Below are positions 34,258 through 40,121 of a stretch of DNA of 40,121 nt, in pieces. Numbering within the stretch: the first letter of the stretch is position 1; the number at the start of each line of letters is the position of its first letter. Source of the DNA: Bacteroidota bacterium (GTDB lineage: Bacteria; Bacteroidota; Ignavibacteria; UBA10030); assembly GCA_016928255.1 (NCBI GenBank), contig JAFGLB010000197.1, forward strand, positions 1 to 40,121, in the 5' to 3' direction. The translations under genes were made by a program, and so were the position numbers. The notes under the pieces were generated by a model. It was not told the DNA's origin. It saw only the letters and a list, made by a program, of their open reading frames with translations, and did no database searches.

Positions 34258-35616
34258 TTAACGTAATAGGATGAGTTTCTTAAATTGTGAAAAAGCTCCT
34301 GCTTGCATCTTATACAAATACACACCGCTTCCGGCTTTCTGTCCCGACGAGTTCATGCCGTTCCACTCAACCGTGTAATCACCAGCACTTTTCATCTCGT
34401 TTACCAGAACAGCAATTTTTCTTCCGAGTATATCATATACTATTATTTTCACATTACTTTTCTCTTTTAACTTATAACTTATCACTGTATTAGGATTGAA
34501 AGGATTGGGATAATTTTGATAGAGAATAAAATTATCTGGCACATCAGCATTTAATGCGGGCATGACTGAAGTGCCGGATGCCGGGGGTACAGCAGCCGAG
34601 TTTATATCGAATCCGGGCCTGCTCATCCATTCACTTATATCCACTGCCTCAAAATCGCTTCCTTGAATACTTTTCAGTGAATTGATCTCATCATCATCCC
34701 ACCTGTCATCATGAGTCCCCTGAAAGAACCAATTGCCTCCATTATCAGCAACTATAATTCCATATTTTTTCATTGTTTGAAGAATAACCTGCATGCGTGG
34801 AGAAAATCTGGATATATCAACATCTGCTTTCAATCGGAACCTTAAACCCATAGGGGGGCGATTCTGATCGGTAGAACTTGAAGCATAATGTCTAGCCGGC
34901 CATATATAAGCGCGTTGAGTAGTGCGTACGGTGAATCTTATCGCATGGTGAATCACTCCATCGCCTGCTAAAGCACGTTCGACTTCATCATATCTGATCA
35001 GCAGGGGGAATATCGGCAGTCCTGCCGCATCTGCCGATGTCCATCCGTCTTCTCTAAGTGCGTTGGACGTTAAATCGAAAACTGCTCCGCCTCCGGCCCA
35101 CCAATCACTTGGATTATCCGGCGGAAAAGTATCCCAGTCTTCCGGTTCTTCCATAGAATGCCCTGCCGGCCAGGTGTACCATGTTTCATATAGTTTTTTA
35201 GCACTTGTATCTATGACAAGTATATGCCTGTCACCTTCATCATCGTCTGTAAAATAATTTAATCCCTCAACAAGCGGCGGTATGGGTATCGGATAAGGTC
35301 CCGGATCGCTTTCGTATTCAAAAGTCAATGAAATCATTGCCTGTCCCTGTCCCACGAGATTATACGAGATTCCCATGGAGCGCCCCTCGTAATAAGTACC
35401 AAAATCCGGATGAATACCGGTAGCTGCACCTATGCTGGCAACGTAATTATTCGAATTAGTGTGCACGGGAAGTGCATCAATCGGCATGTTCAATGCATGG
35501 TTCAGGGGAAAAACCTGACCTGTATAATCCGGCATTTGCTGAGCATAGATCAAGTACGGTATCAAGATCGTAATCGATACGAAGATAAAAGCAGATAATG
35601 ATTTTTTAGTTTTCAT
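34258..35616 (-). CDS. Conserved secreted protein of unknown function with T9SS sorting domain
   Basis: This 452-residue protein has a signal peptide (about 1-25). It is not a beta-helix. A globular domain (about 30-330) contains the blocks RHILVIDTSAKKLYETWYTW, PLLIRYDEVERALAGDGVIH, HAIRFTVRTTQRAYIWPARH, PPMGLRFRLKADVDIS and MKKYGIIVADNGGNWFFQGT. I recall these as a conserved family in secreted proteins of several phyla, with no assigned activity. The domain ends at DEINSLKSIQGSDFEAVD. The sorting domain is a diverged copy (VYLYKMQAGAFSQFKKLILL). Gaps of 122 nt downstream and 73 nt upstream separate it from its neighbours. The function is unknown. Confidence 0.78.
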   Translation of the reverse strand: MKTKKSLSAFIFVSITILIPYLIYAQQMPDYTGQVFPLNHALNMPIDALPVHTNSNNYVASIGAATGIHPDFGTYYEGRSMGISYNLVGQGQAMISLTFEYESDPGPYPIPIPPLVEGLNYFTDDDEGDRHILVIDTSAKKLYETWYTWPAGHSMEEPEDWDTFPPDNPSDWWAGGGAVFDLTSNALREDGWTSADAAGLPIFPLLIRYDEVERALAGDGVIHHAIRFTVRTTQRAYIWPARHYASSSTDQNRPPMGLRFRLKADVDISRFSPRMQVILQTMKKYGIIVADNGGNWFFQGTHDDRWDDDEINSLKSIQGSDFEAVDISEWMSRPGFDINSAAVPPASGTSVMPALNADVPDNFILYQNYPNPFNPNTVISYKLKEKSNVKIIVYDILGRKIAVLVNEMKSAGDYTVEWNGMNSSGQKAGSGVYLYKMQAGAFSQFKKLILLR

Positions 35617-35689
35617 AAAGTAGAGCCCTTATAGCATTTTTAAACCATTTTCCAGCCGCGTTTTTTTTTATTTATCCAGCTTTAATGAA

Positions 35690-37267
35690 CTAGCGCAGCA
35701 GGACAATCTTCTTTGTATTCACAAATCCGGTCCCGCTCTTCAAACGATAGAAATAAAAACCGCTGCTTACTTCCTTGCCGGATGAATTCTTGCCATCCCA
35801 GGGAATTCTGTGCAATCCGACGGTCAGGTTTCCATCTATTAAAACGCGTACTTCTCTGCCGAGTAAGTCATAAATTACAAGTTTTACATAACCGTCAAAA
35901 GGAATAAAAGTCTCAATTATTGTTGAGGAATTAAACGGATTTGGATAGTTTTGATATAACTGATATTGAAAGGGTATGCCTGTAAAATTAATGTCGCTTT
36001 TATCCCAGTACTCATATGCCCCGATATCCCATCTTACGTTGCAGGGACGATGCCTGCCGTCGAAATCATATTCAACATCCTCTATTGTCTGGCCTTTATC
36101 GATAGCAGGCGATCCGGGCTGCAGATGAAAATCATTGTTATTTGGGTCAACAAATAAAGGATCTTCATCTAGAATATTATATTCATCAAAAACCGCCGGA
36201 TGGGAAGCGTCGAAAATAAGATTATGGTCTCCCGAGACTTCGCCTCCATCAGATGCCCAGTAACTTGAGCTTATTTTATAAAAAATATTATTTCGGATAA
36301 CGTTGCCGGTCGAGTTATCGCGGAAACCGGCACCGTGATACTGAATATCGGCAAATGTATTGTTTTCTGCCGTTATATACGAAACATTGTACACGCAAAG
36401 TCCCCATGCACGGCCGTGAGCAAAGACATTATTCCGGAAAGTGAAATGCGATGTAGGGGTGTTCTCTATGTTGGAGGCCATCAATGCCTGATGGAAGTCG
36501 TAACCGACATTAGCTTCAAACAGTATATTATATGCATGCTCGCCGTTATTTGTAAAAGTCTGGAAGCAATCCACATGCGCACTGCCTATTTCGTCAAAGT
36601 CAGTACCGTGAAAATAATTATTGCGGATAATATGATTATCGCCGAAGAATCTCGAATAGTCGCAGTCGCCGTTACCGTACTGAAATAACCGGTCAACCTC
36701 GTTTCTTTCGACCAGCCAATCGCCTCCTGTTATAGTAATTCCTGACTGACAATGATAAATATAATTATCTGCTATGTATGCAGATTGGGGAAAAGGTTCA
36801 TGCCAGAACCCGTTTATTGCAGTTGAATTAATATTATAGAAATAGTTATCGACCACCTCAACAAAATCACTGCGGACAAATACGCCGCCTCTATCTGTCC
36901 AATCCGTCAATGATGAATCGGTAGTAATATTAAAACCTTCAATACGGAGATAATTACAATCGATTGTATAAAATCCCCACATTGTCACCGAACGTCTTGG
37001 CTGGGCTTTAAAAACGATTTTAGCGCCGGCAGCTCCTGAATTTTTAATTCTAATTCTCTCACTGTATGTGCCGGATTTGACTATTACTGTATCGCCTGCT
37101 GAAACATTATCGGCTGCTTTTTTTATTGTCGACCAAGGTGAATTCTCTGTACCCGAGTTTGAGTCGTTCGCGGCATGATTATTTTTATCCACATAATGCG
37201 TTGCCGCATTCATATGCAGAAGAAATATCTGCGTGAATAGAAATATTCCTGCCGATAACCTTTTCAT
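35690..37267 (-). CDS. Secreted beta-helix protein with anchor-Q segment and divergent T9SS domain
   Basis: This 525-residue protein has a signal peptide (about 1-21), then HYVDKNNHAANDSNSGTENS and the cap VSAGDTVIVKSGTYSERI. Parallel beta-helix rungs run to about 370 (NYLRIEGFNIT, SGITITGGDWLVERNEVD, NTFADIQYHGAGFRDN). A choice-of-anchor-Q segment follows (LQPGSPAIDKGQ, DFDGRHRP, WDIGAYEY), then a T9SS domain. Its sorting domain is clearly older and more divergent than the others (NPFNSSTIIETFIPFDGYVK, YDLLGREVRVLIDG), so it did not take part in the recent homogenisation. It starts just 6 nt after the stop of the GHTSHG gene. Confidence 0.83.
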   Translation of the reverse strand: MKRLSAGIFLFTQIFLLHMNAATHYVDKNNHAANDSNSGTENSPWSTIKKAADNVSAGDTVIVKSGTYSERIRIKNSGAAGAKIVFKAQPRRSVTMWGFYTIDCNYLRIEGFNITTDSSLTDWTDRGGVFVRSDFVEVVDNYFYNINSTAINGFWHEPFPQSAYIADNYIYHCQSGITITGGDWLVERNEVDRLFQYGNGDCDYSRFFGDNHIIRNNYFHGTDFDEIGSAHVDCFQTFTNNGEHAYNILFEANVGYDFHQALMASNIENTPTSHFTFRNNVFAHGRAWGLCVYNVSYITAENNTFADIQYHGAGFRDNSTGNVIRNNIFYKISSSYWASDGGEVSGDHNLIFDASHPAVFDEYNILDEDPLFVDPNNNDFHLQPGSPAIDKGQTIEDVEYDFDGRHRPCNVRWDIGAYEYWDKSDINFTGIPFQYQLYQNYPNPFNSSTIIETFIPFDGYVKLVIYDLLGREVRVLIDGNLTVGLHRIPWDGKNSSGKEVSSGFYFYRLKSGTGFVNTKKIVLLR

Positions 37268-37273
37268 TTGATA

Positions 37274-38491
37274 CTATTTTATCAGAAGCATTTTCCTTGT
37301 TTCAATAAATCCGTTTTCGCATTTCAGCCGATAAAAATACATTCCTGTGCCAACCTGCAGTCCCTCCGAGTTCTTTCCATCCCATTCAACTGAATAATTA
37401 CCGGCATTTTTAACTTCATTAACAAGAGTAGCTATTTCTCTTCCGAGTATGTCGTATATCTTTAACTCTATGGACTTCATGAATGACGTCCCTACCGCCG
37501 GTACCGAATAACTAATCACTGTTCTTGGATTAAACGGATTAGGATAATTCTGCAACAATTTGAAAGTATTGCATATATTATTGCTTTCCACCTCAGTATT
37601 TTCTTCACCGCTCCATCCTGCAAGGCGTGCCCATAGCCACCAAAGAGCCCGGCCTTTCATTACGCAATTTAGTCCTTGAGAGTGGTCACAGCAATCGTCG
37701 CATATCGTTGCCGCCTCCTGTATCATTTCACTTTCAGTATTTACCGCAATCCAGTTAGCCGCCCAGTTGGCATCCAGGCTTTCATTTCCATCGCTGTCGT
37801 AATCGCAGTTGTCGTTCGCATATAATTCCATATAGTTTACCAATCCATCCGGATCATAGCTTTCGATGTCCATAAAGTCAAACAGGATTTTATTACTGTC
37901 CAGACAGAAATCGCGGATCTGCTGATTATTAATATTCAGATCTCCTTCAACACCTCCTCCATCCAGATGTCCCGTCATATATACGAACTTAATACTGTAA
38001 TATTCTCTTTCTAACTGAGACATTGGAGCGAGATATTCATCTATCATAATCTGTCCGCTCTTGTCGGATGCCTGTCCGCACCACGACCACATTATCACAT
38101 TAACATCGGGATTATTAGTTCCGCGTCCGTTCACATTCGCTTTTCCTAAATAGCTCCTTGTATTGTTCACCCAACCAGGATAATATCCCGCATCTCCTCC
38201 CATAGCTCCATCGTGAAAAATCATTGCTCCGCCTGATCCATTTGAGTTATAATCATACATACTGCCATGTATTGCTAGAAGCGCCTCCATACCTCTAACC
38301 AGCTGGTTGCCATGTGAGGTATGTCCATAAGCAATAATCAGTTTTGCTCTGGCACTATCGATCCAGTTAGTCGGGACCTGCAGGCGGTCAACACAAGAAT
38401 GATTGGCGATAATCGGCTGTGTTCTAATCAATTGAACAAATGATAACAATGTAAACAGCAGGGAAACTGAATAAGTAAATATTCGTTTCAT
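37274..38491 (-). CDS. GHTSHG-family secreted protein with T9SS sorting domain
   Basis: This 405-residue protein has a signal peptide (about 1-24), no lipobox, and the conserved blocks GHTSHG (56-61), WSWCGQ (135-140), YMTGHLDG (171-178), DIESYDPDGLVNYMEL (from 208), DNCDYD and WWLWARLAGWSGE. The same blocks occur in the lipoprotein at 8261-9142. A Cys-rich insert ICDDCCDHSQGLNC precedes the last block and is absent from the paralogue. The T9SS domain (314-405) contains an 8-residue loop, VGTSFMKS, encoded by a REP-like palindrome. A strong AGGAGGAG ribosome site precedes the ATG. As the first gene of the minus-strand series it is probably nearest the promoter. The activity is unknown. Confidence 0.8.
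   Translation of the reverse strand: MKRIFTYSVSLLFTLLSFVQLIRTQPIIANHSCVDRLQVPTNWIDSARAKLIIAYGHTSHGNQLVRGMEALLAIHGSMYDYNSNGSGGAMIFHDGAMGGDAGYYPGWVNNTRSYLGKANVNGRGTNNPDVNVIMWSWCGQASDKSGQIMIDEYLAPMSQLEREYYSIKFVYMTGHLDGGGVEGDLNINNQQIRDFCLDSNKILFDFMDIESYDPDGLVNYMELYANDNCDYDSDGNESLDANWAANWIAVNTESEMIQEAATICDDCCDHSQGLNCVMKGRALWWLWARLAGWSGEENTEVESNNICNTFKLLQNYPNPFNPRTVISYSVPAVGTSFMKSIELKIYDILGREIATLVNEVKNAGNYSVEWDGKNSEGLQVGTGMYFYRLKCENGFIETRKMLLIK
37468..37495. repeat. REP-like palindrome inside a T9SS sorting domain
   Basis: This 28-bp imperfect palindrome has the core GGACTTCATGAATGACGTCC (37472-37491), with a one-pair stem mismatch and a 2-nt centre. It ends in GTCCCTAC like the palindrome at 14083-14110. 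It is in frame and encodes VGTSFMKS at the loop position where other sorting domains have KLKVRSEV-type sequence. Confidence 0.7.
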
Positions 38492-38942
38492 ATACTCCTC
38501 CTATTAATTGTCAAATAACATCGTACAAAATGATTAGTATAAATAAAACTCAAAATATAAAGAATTCACAAACAAACAGTCCAAATTTACTGCAGGCGGA
38601 ATAGTGTACAGAGACGCACGTCACATTAATAAAATCCTCATATAAAATCTTTTAAATATTGATTTTTTACGCCATAGTAAAGTAATTTTTCATTATATTG
38701 TTTAATAATTATGTTACGCAGAGAAGATAAATTGCCACGACCTTCAGGTCGTGGAACCGAGTAATTAAAACGGAGTGGGCTTTAGCCCAACAATTTTTTT
38801 GAAAATGGGTTAAAACCCGATAATACTTACGATTTTCTAAACCACGAGCTAAAGCTCGTGGCAATAAAGTTGTTTTTATTACACATTTCCAGCAAACAGC
38901 GTCACTTGAGTTAATGATATATAATTTTAGGAAATATATAGA
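38492..38942. other. Divergent intergenic region with a repeat element
   Basis: This 451-nt region separates the leftward secreted-protein series from the rightward ychF-like gene and must hold promoters for both. The AT-rich part 38510-38600 next to the strong ribosome site of the GHTSHG gene is the likely control region of the series. The centre is occupied by the hairpin-array element at 38731-38865. No gene is seen. Confidence 0.5.
38731..38865. repeat. Four-hairpin REP-like element with terminal inverted repeats
   Basis: This 135-bp element is bounded by ATTGCCACGA and its reverse complement TCGTGGCAAT. It contains four hairpins, all with tetraloops: CCACGACC-TTCA-GGTCGTGG, TGGGC-TTTA-GCCCA, GGGT-TAAA-ACCC and CCACGAGC-TAAA-GCTCGTGG. 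A decayed relative lies at 9791-9890. The form fits non-autonomous REP/BIME or MITE-like elements mobilised in trans, which is inference. No transposase is present in the window. Confidence 0.8.
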
Positions 38943-40028
38943 ATGCAGATAGGTATAGTCGGACTTCCTTCCTCGGGAAAATCCACATTATTCCAGACAA
39001 TAACAAAAGTACATCTTGATTCTACCGCACTGACCAAGGTTGAAGCACACCATGCAATTGTTAAAATCCCGGATGCCCGTCTCAACAAATGTGTTGAAAT
39101 TTTTACGCCGAAGAATACAGTTCATGCGACTATCGAATTTGTCGATGTCGTCGGATTGAAAAAAGGCGAATCCGGATCAACGAAGTTTACCACTAACTTC
39201 CTGTCCAATGTAAAATCGAACGATGCTCTTGTACAGGTGGTTCGTTTGTTCAACAATGAAACAGTCCCTCACCCTGACGGTTCAATTGATGCTTTGCGTG
39301 ATATTAATGCGTTCGAGACTGAGTTTATTCTTTCAGATCTGTCGCTCGTGGAAATGCGCATCGAGCGCATTAAAAAACAGCTTATGAAAGTACAGGATGA
39401 ACAGGCAAAGCGTGAACTTCCGGTGCTTGAAAAGTGCAAGCAGTTGCTCGACAGTGAAAAGCCGCTTCGAGAAGCTGAGTTTTCAAAAGATGAACTTCAT
39501 TTATTAAAGACCTATCAGCTTTTGTCTAATAAACCGATGCTTATCGCATTGAATTTCGACGAATCACAAAAAAGCGAGCTAGAAAAACAAGTAAAACTTA
39601 TAAGCGAGAAGAAAGAAAAGAAAAACACGAAAATCGTTTCCTTCTTCGGAAAAATTGAATTGGAAATGTCAGAACTGCCCGATAGCGAAGCAAAAATTTT
39701 TATGGAAGAATACGGCATTAAGGAATCGGCTCTTGATACGCTTATCCGTGAAGCGTATGCTCTTCTCGGACTCCAGTCGTTCTTCACGGTCGGCGAAGAC
39801 GAGTGCAGGGCATGGACCATAAAAACCGGCATGACCGCACAGGAAGCGGCCGGAGTAATTCACACCGATTTTTTTGCTAAATTCATCCGCGCAGAGGTGG
39901 TTCATTATGAACATTTTATTTCCGCAGGCGGATCATTTTCAAAAACGAAGGAATCCGGACATTGGAGGCTTGAGGGAAAAGAATATGTCGTAAAAGACGG
40001 CGATATTATTTCTATCAGGCACAGCTAG
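38943..40028 (+). CDS. YchF-like (OBG family) P-loop ATPase with TGS domain
   Basis: This 361-residue cytoplasmic protein has close to the usual YchF length. The P-loop GLPSSGKST is at 7-15 (canonical YchF reads GLPNVGKST). The switch region reads FVDVVGLKKGESGS. A coiled-coil insertion lies at about 135-200, the G4-like segment is ALNFDES in place of NKxD, and a C-terminal TGS/DUF933 domain covers about 280-361 (FFTVGEDECRAWTIKTG to VKDGDIISIRH). YchF proteins bind ribosomes and prefer ATP over GTP, acting in translation or stress control. The variant P-loop suggests the DUF933 paralogue branch rather than housekeeping YchF. It is transcribed divergently from the secreted-protein series. Confidence 0.85.
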   Translation: MQIGIVGLPSSGKSTLFQTITKVHLDSTALTKVEAHHAIVKIPDARLNKCVEIFTPKNTVHATIEFVDVVGLKKGESGSTKFTTNFLSNVKSNDALVQVVRLFNNETVPHPDGSIDALRDINAFETEFILSDLSLVEMRIERIKKQLMKVQDEQAKRELPVLEKCKQLLDSEKPLREAEFSKDELHLLKTYQLLSNKPMLIALNFDESQKSELEKQVKLISEKKEKKNTKIVSFFGKIELEMSELPDSEAKIFMEEYGIKESALDTLIREAYALLGLQSFFTVGEDECRAWTIKTGMTAQEAAGVIHTDFFAKFIRAEVVHYEHFISAGGSFSKTKESGHWRLEGKEYVVKDGDIISIRHS

Positions 40029-40121
40029 TGCCACTTCTCAGAAATAATCTTGTGTTTTATAAGTAAGGTTTATCAGATATGGCACTAGTGCTCGTTTCAT
40101 TACCATGGTTAAATTAATTAA

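Noticed and set aside
13895-38491. CRISPR array or tandem DNA repeat as explanation of the recurring motifs in the cluster
   Set aside because: The recurrences are spaced by whole genes (1.4-2.9 kb) and always fall in the 3-prime coding ends, so they are shared protein domains, not an array.
13895-38491. Standard polysaccharide utilisation locus
   Set aside because: No SusC-like TonB receptor, SusD-like lipoprotein, hybrid sensor or sugar transporter is found among the genes.
40025-40088. Inverted repeat CTAGTGCCA / TGGCACTAG after the ychF-like gene
   Set aside because: The 9-bp arms are 46 nt apart with no T-run. It is too weak to call a terminator or element, though it may be part of a repeat cut by the window edge.

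Overview
The window looks like a chromosomal segment of a Gram-negative bacterium of the Bacteroidota/Ignavibacteriota-type assemblage. The main evidence is a run of secreted proteins that share the C-terminal type IX secretion (T9SS) sorting domain, with QNYPNPFNP and YDILGRE signatures and a terminal TKKM-hydrophobic-K ending. Other evidence is the modest GC content, the weak or A-rich ribosome binding sites and the split three-gene proton-translocating transhydrogenase. This assignment is inferred from sequence character only; no 16S or marker gene is present. Layout: positions 1-904 hold no gene but a dense patchwork of direct repeats and short hairpins. From 905 to 4535 (minus strand) lies a MacA-type adaptor followed by two paralogous MacB/FtsX-type ABC permeases with no ATPase in view. 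From 4844 to 6093 (minus) is a compact trio: helix-hairpin-helix protein, DinB-like protein and bacteriohemerythrin. Next are an exported DUF4097-type protein whose Shine-Dalgarno site sits in a perfect 15-bp hairpin, a stand-alone receiver-domain response regulator, a lipoprotein of an uncharacterised GHTSHG family and an AlaX-like tRNA editing protein. On the plus strand follow a four-helix membrane protein and the pntAA-pntAB-pntB operon, which ends in a clear terminator. From 13895 to 38491 the minus strand carries twelve consecutive genes for large secreted proteins, each ending in a T9SS sorting domain and separated by only 6-122 nt, so they may form one very long transcription unit. Eight are right-handed parallel beta-helix proteins, one of them interrupted by an in-frame TGA. 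The others are a heparinase II/III-like protein, a DUF4091 glycoside-hydrolase-like protein, a conserved protein of unknown function and a second GHTSHG-family protein. Together they look like an extracellular arsenal for handling complex polysaccharides or surface glycans, but no substrate can be named. The window closes with a YchF-like P-loop ATPase on the plus strand. The most interesting signals are three. First, the T9SS sorting-domain DNA is nearly identical between otherwise unrelated genes, suggesting a mobile or gene-converted C-terminal cassette. Second, two sorting domains carry 28-bp REP-like palindromes inserted in frame at the same loop. Third, tetraloop hairpin-array elements are scattered in the intergenic DNA, with paired compensatory changes between two copies.
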